From contig NZ_QPLT01000014.1 of assembly GCF_003666015.1 (NCBI RefSeq), positions 36,700 through 100,699 on the forward strand: a stretch of DNA of 64,000 bases. Direction: 5' to 3'. Shown here one piece after another: positions 40,574 through 48,801 of this stretch. The translations under genes were made by a program, and so were the position numbers. The notes under the pieces were generated by a model. The model did not search any database, had not been told where the DNA came from, and saw nothing but the letters and a program-made list of their open reading frames with translations. Position 1 is the stretch's first letter. Every line of letters starts with the position of its first letter. The stretch comes from Halorubrum sp. Atlit-26R (lineage in GTDB: Archaea; Halobacteriota; Halobacteria; Halobacteriales; Haloferacaceae).

Positions 40574-41272
40574 CTACGCCGACTCGACGGTTTCCCCGTG
40601 GCGCTCGGCGAGGTTCTCGCCCAACACGTCCGCGTGCTCCGCCGCCAGCTCCGCCTTCTCGTCGTCGCCGAGGTACGACTTGAACTTCCGGACGCGCGCC
40701 GGCGTCCCGGCGGCGATACAGTGGGGCGGCAGCGAGTCGGTGACGACCGCGTTCGCGCCGACGACGGCGTTGTCGCCGACCGAGACTCCCTCGGTCAGGA
40801 ACGCGAACGCGCCGATCCAACAGTTGTCGCCGACGGACGTGTCGTCCGCCTTCGTCGCGAGGGCGTCCTTCGGCGTGGACAGGGCCATCGCGTCCGGGCG
40901 GCCCGGCCCGTCGGCGTCGGGACCGCGCATGTCCTGGTCGGCGACCCAGTTCTTCGTGTAACAGAAGACGAAGTGGCTCACGGCGGTGTTGTCGCCGATT
41001 CGGACGCGGCGGCCCTCGGCCGCCTGAATCCGCGAGTGCCGTCCGATGTACGAGTTCGCGCCGAGCTCGATCGATCCCCGCCCGTACATCGTGATCCCGG
41101 GACCGTTGAACCGGAACTCCGGATCGATATCGTACCGCTCCCGATAGCGCGCGTACTCGCGTCGGTAGCGCGCCGCCTGGAGGAACCGACCGATCGACCC
41201 CGTGACGCCGTTGAAAAGCAGCGCCTCCGTCACCGGGTTCGACACCAGCGCGCGTTCGATCCGCTTGAGCAC
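40574..41272 (-). CDS. left-handed beta-helix acetyltransferase (maltose O-acetyltransferase type)
   Basis: The protein has 232 residues from GTG 41272. A helical basic N-terminus (1-55) precedes hexapeptide repeats: ITMYGRGSIELGANSYIGRHSRI, RVRIGDNTAVSHFVFCYT, TSVGDNCWIGAFAFLTEGVSVGDNAVVGANAVVTDSLPPHC, and CIAAGTPARVRKFKSY. The final motif is typical of CysE/WbbJ-type O-acetyltransferases. It probably O-acetylates a glycan. GTG 41272 was chosen because a GTAACAATG box (41297-41305) is about 28 nt upstream and would lie inside the longer frame. Confidence 0.85.
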   Translation of the reverse strand: MLKRIERALVSNPVTEALLFNGVTGSIGRFLQAARYRREYARYRERYDIDPEFRFNGPGITMYGRGSIELGANSYIGRHSRIQAAEGRRVRIGDNTAVSHFVFCYTKNWVADQDMRGPDADGPGRPDAMALSTPKDALATKADDTSVGDNCWIGAFAFLTEGVSVGDNAVVGANAVVTDSLPPHCIAAGTPARVRKFKSYLGDDEKAELAAEHADVLGENLAERHGETVESA

Positions 41273-41296
41273 GCCCCGAATCGCGACCGGGCGGCC

Positions 41297-41305
41297 ATTG
41301 TTACG
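41297..41305 (-). promoter_or_regulatory. GTAACAATG promoter box
   Basis: Centred about 28 nt before the GTG at 41272; it decides the start of the acetyltransferase. Confidence 0.45.
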
Positions 41306-41471
41306 CTCCGGCTTCCGCACGTCTGTGAGGCCGAATCTCGGTCCGGAGTACGGTAGGAGTCTGCTACCGTGCGCCGAGCGAGATCGCTATCCTCGTCCCT
41401 CCCGGAGATCTCACCGCGCGTCGCGGGAGCCGTCGAAGCCGCTATTACGCTTGACCGCGTTAACATACCAC

Positions 41472-41903
41472 ATGAGCGCGACGCCATCGGAGACCGGTAT
41501 CGACGACCGACGGACGGAGAGCATTCTCAGCGCCACCCGCACCGGCCTCGGCGACGATCTCCGGAGCGTGGTGTACTTCACTCCGTCGTCGTTCGATCTG
41601 CTGTACGTCCGGGCGGACCTCTATCCGTCCGACGAGAACGCCCGCGAGCGGAAGGCGCAGCTGGTCCGGCTCGAACGGGTGGGGTTCGCGGAGCGCCCGG
41701 TCCGAGACAGCATCGCGCACAGCGACGACGGCCCGGACATCGGCCCGTACAACTTCACCGTGCGATTCCACGACGAGGGGTTCGTCGTCAGGGTGCTCGG
41801 AGGGGACGCGGGCGTGCTCTTCACGACCGACTCGATGGACGTCGGCGCCTTCCGAGAGGCGGCCACCGCGATCCGAGGGGTCCTCGACGGGGCCGACGCC
41901 TAG
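41472..41903 (+). CDS. conserved haloarchaeal protein of unknown function
   Basis: The protein has 143 residues: LRSVVYFTPSSFDLLYVRADLYPSD, DIGPYNFTVRFHDEGFVVRV, TTDSMDVGAFREAATAIRG. It is a compact alpha/beta protein, similar to small haloarchaeal families predicted to be sensors, but I cannot name it with confidence. A ctattac box (41442-41449) is about 27 nt before the ATG. Its stop overlaps the convergent carotenoid oxygenase stop by 4 nt. Confidence 0.72.
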   Translation: MSATPSETGIDDRRTESILSATRTGLGDDLRSVVYFTPSSFDLLYVRADLYPSDENARERKAQLVRLERVGFAERPVRDSIAHSDDGPDIGPYNFTVRFHDEGFVVRVLGGDAGVLFTTDSMDVGAFREAATAIRGVLDGADA

Positions 41904-43342
41904 GCCATGCTCCGCCCGGGAGCGTCGTGCCCGTAAAACTGTCCGTGGAAGCCGAAGGGGAGCCGATGTGGGAGGTGCGCTCGACCGAGCTCGTCGAGCG
42001 TCGCGGCGTCCAGACAGACGAGCCGCGAGCGGTCGGCCTCGGGGTCTAAGACCACGGAGAGGAGGACGCCGTCGTCCTCGTCGTCCGCGTCCGGCGCCGG
42101 CACGAACAGCGGCTCGCCCGGATGGGTTCCGGACTCGCGCCACCGTCGAATGGTCCCGGCCTCCACGTCGACCTTCGTGACGTCCGTCGGCAGACTCGAG
42201 TCGCCGTCGGTCTCGGCGAGGTAGACGTACCGGTGGCGCTCGCCGTTCACCGCGCGGTAGTTGATCGTCGGGAACTCGACGGGGCCGCGGTACACCGTCT
42301 CCGACGCCGCTTCTCCGCCGGACAGCGGCACCGTATACCGACGCAGATCGCCGCGCGGGAGGTCGGGGTCGTCGCTCCGGAGGTTCGACAGCGCGAGCCC
42401 GGTGACGGCCCGCTCGTCGTCGAACCCGACCAGGTCGACGACGATCTCCCCGTCGCGCTCGTAGGCGTTCGCGTGGTGGTAGACGAACGCCGGCGGCGCC
42501 GTCGCGGTCGCCACGTGGTCGCCGGTCGACCGGTCGAGGACGACGAACCGCAGCGGCGCGTCGAGCGGACGGAAGGCGTCGAGGAACGTCTCTCTCGTCA
42601 CCACGCCGCGGAGGAGTCGGCCCGCGTCGAGGCCGAACGCGTTCACCGTGACGACGACGTGCCGGTCGGTCACCGCGAACGAGTGGACGTACGGCGCCTC
42701 GTCGAAGCGCAGCCGCGTCAGCGGGGTCGGCTCGCCGCCGTCGCCCGGTCGCCTGAACAGCGTGTACACGGTGTCGCGGCCGTACTCGACGCCCAGGTTG
42801 TAGAAGGCGTCCTCGTCGCCGTCGTAGTGGACGTGCGCGAGCGTCAGGTCGCTGTCGAGCCCCGCGGCGAGGTCGATCCGGCCGGTCGTCTCGAGGGTAC
42901 CGGGATCGAACGTCAGCGCCGTCGGCGACTCGGTGACCGCCGCGAGCTCGTCGCCGAACCGCTGGACGCCGATGACGGGGTTGTCGGGGAAGGTCCCCTC
43001 GAGGATCTGTCGGAGCCGCGTCCAGAGCGGGCGGTCCGGCGGCGTCCCGGGGAACGGGGTGCGAACGCCGCCGCGATCCCGCGCGAACGCGTAGTCCCGG
43101 CTCTCGACGAACCGGTTCGCGTACGTCACCTCGCCGCCGTCGATCCGGAACCGGCGGAGCATCGCGAACGGGTCGAACCAGTGGCGCAGCGCGGTGTCGC
43201 CGGCCTCGAACTGCCCCGGGCCGTTGCCGATCAGATCGCCGGACAGCCAGTCCGGGAAGGTCCCGTCGACCGGGAGCGGTTCGTCGTCGATCTCCTCGCG
43301 TTGCGTCCGGAACCCGGCGCGGTAGTCGGCTGGGTCGCTCAC
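41900..43342 (-). CDS. carotenoid oxygenase family protein
   Basis: The protein has 480 residues. It starts with PVDGTFPDWLSGDLIGNGPG, the usual N-terminal blade. Candidate iron-ligand histidines lie in TLAHVHYDGDEDAFYN, APYVHSFAVTDRHVVV, FVYHHANAYERDGEIVVD and the final LPFGFHGQFYGHD, in the order and spacing of the seven-bladed propeller. Family members cleave carotenoids or stilbenes with Fe(II) and O2. In haloarchaea a role in retinal or apocarotenoid production for rhodopsins is a reasonable guess; no opsin or brp/blh gene is in the window. The GTG start avoids a low-complexity upstream frame. Confidence 0.88.
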   Translation of the reverse strand: MSDPADYRAGFRTQREEIDDEPLPVDGTFPDWLSGDLIGNGPGQFEAGDTALRHWFDPFAMLRRFRIDGGEVTYANRFVESRDYAFARDRGGVRTPFPGTPPDRPLWTRLRQILEGTFPDNPVIGVQRFGDELAAVTESPTALTFDPGTLETTGRIDLAAGLDSDLTLAHVHYDGDEDAFYNLGVEYGRDTVYTLFRRPGDGGEPTPLTRLRFDEAPYVHSFAVTDRHVVVTVNAFGLDAGRLLRGVVTRETFLDAFRPLDAPLRFVVLDRSTGDHVATATAPPAFVYHHANAYERDGEIVVDLVGFDDERAVTGLALSNLRSDDPDLPRGDLRRYTVPLSGGEAASETVYRGPVEFPTINYRAVNGERHRYVYLAETDGDSSLPTDVTKVDVEAGTIRRWRESGTHPGEPLFVPAPDADDEDDGVLLSVVLDPEADRSRLVCLDAATLDELGRAHLPHRLPFGFHGQFYGHDAPGRSMA

Positions 43343-43542
43343 ACGTACCACAGCGGCTGAACGGGCGTAGCTCTTTCCACGCCGGGGTCGCGCCCCGCCG
43401 GGACGGCGCGTGTCGTCCCGGTGCGCCCGCCGGTCGAGGGCGGGTATGAACCGAATACCGAGGTGACGCTCTCGGAGTCGGCCGGGGACGCGGCCGGGGG
43501 GACGGGGCCTCGGCGGCGCCACCGGAGCGCGTAGCGCTCCGG

Positions 43543-43551
43543 CTAACAAAG
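43543..43551 (+). promoter_or_regulatory. CTAACAAAG promoter box
   Basis: Centred about 29 nt before the GTG at 43576 (leader ORF) and about 118 nt before the alcohol dehydrogenase GTG. Confidence 0.5.
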
Positions 43552-43575
43552 TGCTCGCGGCGGCCATGGCTCCGC

Positions 43576-43668
43576 GTGACTTCGAAACAGGAGACACGGA
43601 CGGGAGACGCACCGGCCCCCGCGACCGTTCGCGCCGGCCCGACCCCGAGCGGGGGTGACGCCGCGTGA
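43576..43668 (+). CDS. leader mini-ORF before the alcohol dehydrogenase gene
   Basis: The frame encodes 30 residues (Thr, Pro and Ala rich). Its GTG is about 29 nt from the box at 43543 and its TGA overlaps the downstream GTG (GTGA at 43665-43668). Size and layout match the leader before phnM. Confidence 0.4.
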   Translation: MTSKQETRTGDAPAPATVRAGPTPSGGDAA

Positions 43669-44717
43669 AGGCGTTCGTGATGAACGGCGTCGGCAAGACG
43701 GGATTCGCCGAGAAGGACCGCCCGGAGCCCGGGCCGCTCGACGCGGTCATCCGGCCGACGGTCGGGCTGGTGTGTACCTCGGACGTCCACACCGTCCACG
43801 GCGCCATCGGAGAGCGAGAGAACCTCACGCTCGGCCACGAGGTCGTCGGCGTCGTCGACGAGGTCGGGTCCGAGGTGGCGGACTTCGACGCGGGCGACCG
43901 CGTGGTCGTCGGCGCCATCACGCCCGACTGGGGGTCGGCCGCCGCGCAGGACGGCCACCCGTCGCAGTCGCACGGGCCCCTCGGCGGCTGGAAGTTCGCT
44001 AACGAGAAGGACGGCGTCTTCGCCGAGTACGTCCACGTGAATCAGGCGGACTGGAACCTCGCGCACATCCCGGAGCCCATCGCCGACGAGGTCGCGGTGT
44101 ACACCACCGACATGATGAGCACGGGGTTCGTCGCGGCCGAGAACGCCGACATCCCCGTCGGCGGCGACGTCGCCGTCTTCGCGCAGGGACCGGTGGGACT
44201 GATGGCGACCGCCGGCGCGCGGCTACAGGGCGCGGGGCGCGTCTTCGCCGTCGAGACCACGCCGAAGCGACAGGACATCGCGCGGCAGTACGGCGCCGAC
44301 GTGGTCATCGACTTCGAGGACGAAAGCCCGATACAGGTCATCATGGACCACACCGCTGGCGTCGGCGTCGACGCCGCGATCGAGGCGCTGGGCACTCCCG
44401 ATACGTTCGCGCAGTGCGTCGAGGCCGTGAAGCCCGGCGGAACGGTGTCCAACGTCGGGTACCACGGGAGCGGCGACGAGGTGCCGATCCCGCGAGAGGA
44501 GTGGGGCGTCGGCATGGCCGAAAAGGAGATCACGACCGCGCTCTGTCCCGGCGGGCGGCTCCGCCTCCGGCGGCTCCTCCGGCTGCTCGAACACGGCCGC
44601 GTCGACCCGACGCACCTGACCACCCACGAGTTCGCCTTCGACGAGGTCGACCGGGCGTTCGAGCTGATGGAGTCGAAAAGCGACGGGGTGATCAAGCCGC
44701 TCGTCAACTTCGACTGA
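43665..44717 (+). CDS. zinc-dependent alcohol dehydrogenase family protein
   Basis: The protein has 350 residues (MDR superfamily). Catalytic zinc ligands are in VCTSDVHTVHG and LTLGHEVVGVVDEVG (the GHE motif); the nucleotide-binding GPVGLMATAGARLQGA follows near 170. The structural-zinc Cys loop of classic enzymes is absent: DWGSAAAQDGHPSQSHGPLGG is found instead, as in glucose/sorbitol-type and some archaeal NAD(P)-dependent members. Substrate unknown. The C-terminus EFAFDEVDRAFELMESKSDGVIKPLV is typical. Confidence 0.88.
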   Translation: MKAFVMNGVGKTGFAEKDRPEPGPLDAVIRPTVGLVCTSDVHTVHGAIGERENLTLGHEVVGVVDEVGSEVADFDAGDRVVVGAITPDWGSAAAQDGHPSQSHGPLGGWKFANEKDGVFAEYVHVNQADWNLAHIPEPIADEVAVYTTDMMSTGFVAAENADIPVGGDVAVFAQGPVGLMATAGARLQGAGRVFAVETTPKRQDIARQYGADVVIDFEDESPIQVIMDHTAGVGVDAAIEALGTPDTFAQCVEAVKPGGTVSNVGYHGSGDEVPIPREEWGVGMAEKEITTALCPGGRLRLRRLLRLLEHGRVDPTHLTTHEFAFDEVDRAFELMESKSDGVIKPLVNFD

Positions 44718-44798
44718 CCGGCGCCCGGAGCGCCGAACGAGGGTCGCACGCGGCGGGATCCGGCCGCGCCGCCGCCCGGCTACGCGCCGTCACCAGGC

Positions 44799-44960
44799 TA
44801 CCGTGCGGTCACGGACGCGCGCACCGGACCGGTCGGCCGCAGCGTCACGCTGGGGTGGAGCGACAGCTCCTCCCGACGTAGCTCGACGTCGAGTTCCCGG
44901 AGCACGTGCGCGAGGGTCAGTGACGCGTGGCGTCTGCCGTGGGAGGACGTCAATTTCACC
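44799..44960 (-). pseudogene. cytochrome P450 C-terminal remnant
   Basis: The minus frame from GTG 44960 reads KLTSSHGRRHASLTLAHVL, then LDVELRREELSLHPSVTLRP, ending VRASVTAR. This matches the last ~45 residues of a cytochrome P450 (the region after the haem-binding Cys, with the SVTLRPxGPV strand pair). The haem Cys motif FxxGxxxCxG and everything before it are missing. It abuts the methyltransferase gene with a GTGA overlap, which looks like a deletion junction. Confidence 0.6.
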
Positions 44961-45705
44961 GTTCCGGGTTGTCTCCGTCCGTTCGCGCCGCCGACTCCGG
45001 CCGCGCCACGTAGTACGGGCGGGGGTCGAAGACCAGCGGTCTCCCGGGCCGACGCTGGGACGTGCCCACCAACCGATAGCCGATCCGGGCGAGCTGCCGT
45101 CGCTGTGCCGGGGGCGTGATCCCGTAGGTCAGTTCCACGCCGTGCGCGAAGGCGATCCGCTTGTACCGAGAGCCGAACAGTCCGGCGCGGGCGTTTCGCA
45201 GCAGGAATCGACCGACCGAACCCCAGTCGCTCGTTCGGCTGGGATCGAACAGGTACCGGTTGAGCGCGTTGTTGGTGCTGAACGCGAGCAGGCCGTCGGG
45301 GGTCAACACGCGGGCGATCTCCCGCAACGCCGCGAGCCGAGCGGGCTCGGGGTAGACGTCGTCGAGACCGGCGTTCGCGAACACCGCGTAGCCGAACGAG
45401 TCGGCGGCGAACGGCAGGTCGGTCGCGTCCCCCAAAGCGAAGTCGAGCTCGGGGAACTCCTCGCTCGCGGCTGCGGTCATCGGCTCGCTCAGGTCGACGC
45501 CGACCGTCTCGAACCCGCGGTCGGCCAGCGCGCCCGCGACCCGGCCGGTGCCGCAGCCGACGTCCAGCACGCGGGCGTCGCGGTCCTCGAAGTACGTCTC
45601 GACCAGCCGCCGCTCGTGGTCCCGCAGCCCGGAGCTGTTGCGCGCGACGTGCCTCCGAACCACGGCATCGTCGTCGTAGTACGCGGTGGGCGGTCGGTCG
45701 GGCAT
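44956..45705 (-). CDS. class I SAM-dependent methyltransferase
   Basis: The protein has 249 residues. Motif I is RVLDVGCGTGRVAGALAD, followed by GFETVGVDLSEPM, LDFALGDATDLPFAADSFGYAVF and LREIARVLTPDGLLAFST. This is the small-molecule (UbiE/Methyltransf_11) type. Substrate unknown. A CTAACAATTG box (45728-45737) is about 28 nt before the ATG. The remnant of a P450 gene lies directly downstream. Confidence 0.87.
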   Translation of the reverse strand: MPDRPPTAYYDDDAVVRRHVARNSSGLRDHERRLVETYFEDRDARVLDVGCGTGRVAGALADRGFETVGVDLSEPMTAAASEEFPELDFALGDATDLPFAADSFGYAVFANAGLDDVYPEPARLAALREIARVLTPDGLLAFSTNNALNRYLFDPSRTSDWGSVGRFLLRNARAGLFGSRYKRIAFAHGVELTYGITPPAQRRQLARIGYRLVGTSQRRPGRPLVFDPRPYYVARPESAARTDGDNPER

Positions 45706-45727
45706 GGCATCACCTCGGCGGCGAGCG

Positions 45728-45737
45728 CAATTGTTAG
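45728..45737 (-). promoter_or_regulatory. CTAACAATTG promoter box
   Basis: Centred about 28 nt before the methyltransferase ATG at 45705. Confidence 0.45.
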
Positions 45738-45744
45738 CATCGGC

Positions 45745-46128
45745 TTAGTCGGTGTTGCCGGGCTCGTCGGTCGAGCGCTCCGTGTCCGGTGCGGACGAAT
45801 CGAACTGAACGACCAACTCCTCCACGGAGAGCGCGTGAACCGTCATCTCCGTTCCTTTCTCGGAGTACCACGTGTCCACCGGTTCGACGAGGTCGGCGTC
45901 TTCGAGCCGATCGAGGTGGTACTCGGCGTTCTGGAGGGACGTGTCGATCGCTTCGGCGACGTCCGAGGCCGTCGCCGGTCCGTCGTCGAGCGTCGCCAGT
46001 ATCAGCTGTGCGGTCGCCGAGGAAACCACCTGGAGTACGTCGGTCGGCTGTTCCGCGTCGACGACGACGCTCGTCCGTTCGCGCGGGGTGTGCTCGACGG
46101 GCGTCCGGTGGGGGAACGCGGTTGGCAT
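45745..46128 (-). CDS. winged-helix (ArsR-like) regulator
   Basis: The protein has 127 residues. The winged helix (about 25-95) reads TDVLQVVSSATAQLILATLDD, PATASDVAEAIDTSLQNAEYHLDRLEDADLVEPV, and WYSEKGTEMTVHALS. It is an ArsR-type DNA-binding domain of the haloarchaeal group that pairs with membrane proteins. ATG 46128 was chosen because the upstream frame runs into IS debris. It starts next to the TnpB right-end remnant at 46146-46200, which may have altered its promoter. Confidence 0.8.
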   Translation of the reverse strand: MPTAFPHRTPVEHTPRERTSVVVDAEQPTDVLQVVSSATAQLILATLDDGPATASDVAEAIDTSLQNAEYHLDRLEDADLVEPVDTWYSEKGTEMTVHALSVEELVVQFDSSAPDTERSTDEPGNTD

Positions 46129-46145
46129 GCGTATCAGCATAATAC

Positions 46146-46200
46146 AAGGTGGGGCCTCCGACCTCAAGGAGCGAGCGGAGCGAGCGAGTAGGTCGGAGAG
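46146..46200 (+). mobile_element. TnpB-element right-end remnant
   Basis: A perfect 9-bp inverted stem, ctccgacct (46156-46164) and aggtcggag (46190-46198), encloses caaggagcgagcggagcgag. The intact element at 47532-47581 has the same layout (stem, caacgaagcga..., gagcgagt, stem) with a different stem sequence. It lies 60 nt left of the intact element and has no tnpB of its own. Confidence 0.55.
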
Positions 46201-46299
46201 GAAACCGACCCAGCATGACACCAGCCACGTTCGATTGTCGGCCGACTCCTCACAGAATCGTTACTGATTTAAAAATAAGAGAATACATCTGAAATACGG

Positions 46300-47574
46300 A
46301 TGGAGGTCCGCCGCACCGTCCCTGTCAAGCTCAATGTGGCCGACAGCGACGCCGACCTCCTCCATGAAACTATCTCCGAGTTCCTGTGGGCTGCCAACTA
46401 CGTCGTCGACCACGCGTGGCAAGGTGAGTATAAAACGACGAGCAAAGCCCAACTCCAACGTGAAACCTACGACGACGTGCGGGCTGAGACACGGTTACAA
46501 GCGAATCTCGTTCAGAACGCTCGCAACAAGGCCGCCGACGCCGTCCAAAGTGTCGTCGCCCGCTGGAAACAAGGCGACTACGCAGGGAAACCGTCCTTTT
46601 CCGCTCACACACTCGTCTACGATAAGCGGTGTGCGACGTTCAACGACGACCACGTGACGCTCTCAACCGTCGAAGGTCGCATCACGGCCAAGTACGTCCT
46701 TCCAGACGAGGAACGCGAGACCCCCCACTCGGAGTATCTGTTCAACGACGACTACGACGTGACGGGCGCAGAACTCCACTATCGAGACGGCGAGTTCTAC
46801 CTTCACGTCCGCACAAAGGCGGACGTGGAGTTCGAGACTGCCGACGAAGGCAACGACGAGCACAGCACAGTCCTCGGCGTTGACCTCGGCATCGAAAACG
46901 TCGCCGTCACATCAACAGGCACGTTCTGGAACGGCGCAGAGCTAAACCACTGGCACCGCGAGTTCGAAAAGCGGCGTGGATCGCTTCACCAGCGCGGGAC
47001 GCGGGCTGCTCACGAAACCATCCAATCGGTCGGACGCACCGAGACAGGTCGGTACGACCACTTTTTACACACAGTCTCGAAAGAACTCGTCGCGGAAGCC
47101 GTCGAATACGACTGTGACGTGATCGCGTTCGAGAACCTGACCGGCATTCGTGAACGGATGCCGAACGCCAAGAAGTTCCACGCGTGGGCGTTCCGACGCC
47201 TGTTCGAGTACGTCGGGTACAAAGCCAAAATCGTCGGCGTCTCGGTTGAACAGGTGAGTCCTGCCTACACCTCCCAGCGATGTTCGAAGTGCGGGACGAC
47301 ACTCCGAGAGAACCGCGAGACGCAAGCACGGTTCTGTTGCCAGAAGTGCGGTTACGAAGTGAACGCCGACTACAACGCGGCGAAGAATATCGGTCTGAAG
47401 TATCTCCGCTCGGCGCAAACGTCGTCGAGCGGAGGCGCACCCGTAAACGTGCGCTTGAATCGCGGGACGTTGAATGTGAACGGCGATTACGAGCCTGCCA
47501 GCGATGGCCAGAACAGGAGTCCACGCGAAAGCCCCACCCTCAACGAAGCGAACGGCAATGCCGTGAGCGAGTAG
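46300..47574 (+). CDS. tnpB: RNA-guided endonuclease TnpB
   Basis: The protein has 424 residues. It has an OrfB helix-turn-helix N-terminus ([31 protein letters not shown]) and the RuvC nuclease: the first Asp in [12 protein letters not shown], the Glu in [13 protein letters not shown], the zinc ribbon in [14 protein letters not shown] and [20 protein letters not shown], with the third catalytic Asp in NADYN. All key residues are intact and there is no frameshift, so an active nuclease is likely. TnpB uses an omega RNA from the right end to cut DNA beside a TAM; here TTAC would serve as TAM. The last 30 residues overlap the omega RNA region. Confidence 0.94.
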   Translation: MEVRRTVPVKLNVADSDADLLHETISEFLWAANYVVDHAWQGEYKTTSKAQLQRETYDDVRAETRLQANLVQNARNKAADAVQSVVARWKQGDYAGKPSFSAHTLVYDKRCATFNDDHVTLSTVEGRITAKYVLPDEERETPHSEYLFNDDYDVTGAELHYRDGEFYLHVRTKADVEFETADEGNDEHSTVLGVDLGIENVAVTSTGTFWNGAELNHWHREFEKRRGSLHQRGTRAAHETIQSVGRTETGRYDHFLHTVSKELVAEAVEYDCDVIAFENLTGIRERMPNAKKFHAWAFRRLFEYVGYKAKIVGVSVEQVSPAYTSQRCSKCGTTLRENRETQARFCCQKCGYEVNADYNAAKNIGLKYLRSAQTSSSGGAPVNVRLNRGTLNVNGDYEPASDGQNRSPRESPTLNEANGNAVSE

Positions 47575-47581
47575 GGTGGGG
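47532..47581 (+). ncRNA. 3' hairpin of the omega RNA/right end
   Basis: Perfect 9-bp stem: ccccaccct (47532-47540) pairs with agggtgggg (47573-47581), and an inner cggc...gccg hairpin lies between. It overlaps the end of tnpB, as known for omega RNAs. The guide would read from the flank at 47590 (tcgatgaactttgtacgg). Confidence 0.65.
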
Positions 47582-47589
47582 TAGTTTAC

Positions 47590-47837
47590 TCGATGAACTT
47601 TGTACGGCCTGTGAGATGTCCGACGCGACGGCGTACCGCCGCCTCGACCGGCTACGGGACGCGGACCTCGTGACCGAACGGCAGGAGTTCGACCCCGACG
47701 GCCACCATTATAAGCGGTACGCGGCGACGGTCGAGGACGTCACCGTCACGTTCACCGACGGGGGCTACGAAGTAGCGGTGACGCGCTCGACCGATCCCGC
47801 CGACCGCTTCACGGATCTGTTCGAGGGGTTGTCCTGA
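47590..47837 (+). pseudogene. winged-helix gene interrupted by the TnpB element
   Basis: The frame after the element reads LDELCTACEMSDATAYRRLD, RLRDADLVTERQEFDPDGHH and on to a TGA at 47837, matching helix 3, the wing and C-terminus of the regulator at 17549-17989. The start and first helices are missing here; the adjoining part lies on the far side of the element at 46218-46264, preceded by a stop and older IS debris. It is therefore probably already inactive even without the element. It overlaps a downstream DUF7521-like operon. Confidence 0.75.
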
Positions 47838-47838
47838 G

Positions 47839-48162
47839 ATGCTCCCGATACAGGTGGAGACGACCGGGGCCGACCCGCTCGTCGGGCTCGGCGTGATCGC
47901 GCTCTCCGTGGTTTCGGTAGTGTTGTCGCTGATCATCGCCGCGGTGCTGATTCGCGGTTATCGTCGAGGACCGGCGCACCGCGGGATGCTCTGGCTCGCA
48001 GTGGGCCTCATCTTTCTGATCACGGTGCCGGAACTGCTCCGCGTCGGGGTGCCGACTGCGACGGACATGGGCAGTACGGGTCGGTCGCTCCTCGTCAGCG
48101 GCTGTGAGTTGGTCGGGTTGGGAACGATCCTGTGGACGGTGTACGGCGGGGGGATGCGATGA
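47839..48162 (+). CDS. DUF7521-like membrane protein
   Basis: The protein has 107 residues with three hydrophobic segments: about 15-38 (LGVIALSVVSVVLSLIIAAVLI), 50-66 and 82-103. RGYRRGPAHRGMLWLAVGLIFLI is the family-like core. It starts 1 nt after the interrupted winged-helix gene stop, and its stop overlaps the next start (ATGA). Loss of the regulator's promoter by the IS may affect its expression. Confidence 0.75.
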   Translation: MLPIQVETTGADPLVGLGVIALSVVSVVLSLIIAAVLIRGYRRGPAHRGMLWLAVGLIFLITVPELLRVGVPTATDMGSTGRSLLVSGCELVGLGTILWTVYGGGMR

Positions 48163-48455
48163 TACCGGCGAGCCTGTCGGCGGTAGGGCCGCTCAGTGTG
48201 GTGTTGATAACCCGCAGCGTAATCGCCGTCGTGGGACTGTTCGTCGCGACGCTGGCCTATCGCGGATACCGGCGTAACGGCTCCGCCAAGATGCGAGCGC
48301 TCGCCGTCGGCATCGGTACGCTGACCGCGGGCGTCTCCGCGGCCGTCGTGTTCGCCGATGCGGCCGGCGTGGGGAACGGGATCGTACTGCTCGTGCGGGG
48401 CGTCGTGACCGTCGTCGGCCTCTGTGTCGTGCTGTACGCGATCGCCGTGGCCTGA
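48159..48455 (+). CDS. DUF7521-like membrane protein
   Basis: The protein has 98 residues with three hydrophobic segments (about 10-32, 45-68, 72-95) and the core AYRGYRRNGSAKMRALAVGIG. It is a paralogue of the preceding gene, translationally coupled by ATGA. Unit function unknown; the same family pairs with the intact winged-helix gene at 17549. Confidence 0.75.
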   Translation: MIPASLSAVGPLSVVLITRSVIAVVGLFVATLAYRGYRRNGSAKMRALAVGIGTLTAGVSAAVVFADAAGVGNGIVLLVRGVVTVVGLCVVLYAIAVA

Positions 48456-48801
48456 TGCCCACGAGCGCGGGAGGAGGTCAAACCGCTAGCGCAACGTGCC
48501 ACATTCGCGCGCTGTATTCAGCACGGCTTCTACGAACTATCAGCGACCAAGGATTTCAACAAAGCCGGATCTGTGGATTGACGTGGTGTATACAGCCGAA
48601 CCGCATCGCCGGGCTGTAAGGGGTACGTCGCTGCGCTGTCCGCCGAGTTGAGTCCTCCTCCGGCTTCAGGCGGAGGAACCCCGACCGCAGTTGGGGGATA
48701 AGCGGCACGGACCCGGTCACGATCACCCGATGTCGGAATCACCACCGTCGACGATTGCGGTCGGCGCAAAAAAAAAGCGGACCGAGCTGGGATCCGACTG
48801 G
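48456..48801. other. intergenic region with IS-end-like sequence
   Basis: No gene is supported. At 48646-48671 an imperfect hairpin (tcctcctccggcttcaggcggagga) resembles the ends of IS200/IS605-type elements. The stretch 48505-48560 (ctgtattcagcacggcttct and caaggatttcaacaaagccg) looks like a repeated element end, but I cannot confirm its identity by eye. Confidence 0.35.

Larger units (their letters stand above)
46265..47589 (+). mobile_element. IS1341-type (IS200/IS605 family) element carrying tnpB only
   Basis: The left edge follows TTAC (46261-46264) and the right edge ends TTAC (47586-47589), the target logic of IS605-family elements. If 46265-47589 is removed, the flanks join as gaatcgttac and tcgatgaactt. 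The winged-helix reading frame then runs uninterrupted across the junction (RSIVGRLLTES then LLDELCTACEM). That gives the boundaries strong support, although the TTAC repeat makes the exact phase ambiguous by 4 nt. No tnpA is present, so movement needs a TnpA from elsewhere. The right end carries the hairpin expected of the omega RNA. Confidence 0.85.

Noticed and set aside
43566..43658. ATG-initiated 30-codon frame before the alcohol dehydrogenase
   Set aside because: Its ATG lies only about 19 nt from the promoter box, upstream of the expected transcription start; the GTG frame at 43576 fits the spacing and the overlap.
41460..44066. An 868-residue open frame on the minus strand
   Set aside because: Composition is Arg/Pro-rich without any domain; it is a shadow of the carotenoid oxygenase and alcohol dehydrogenase genes.
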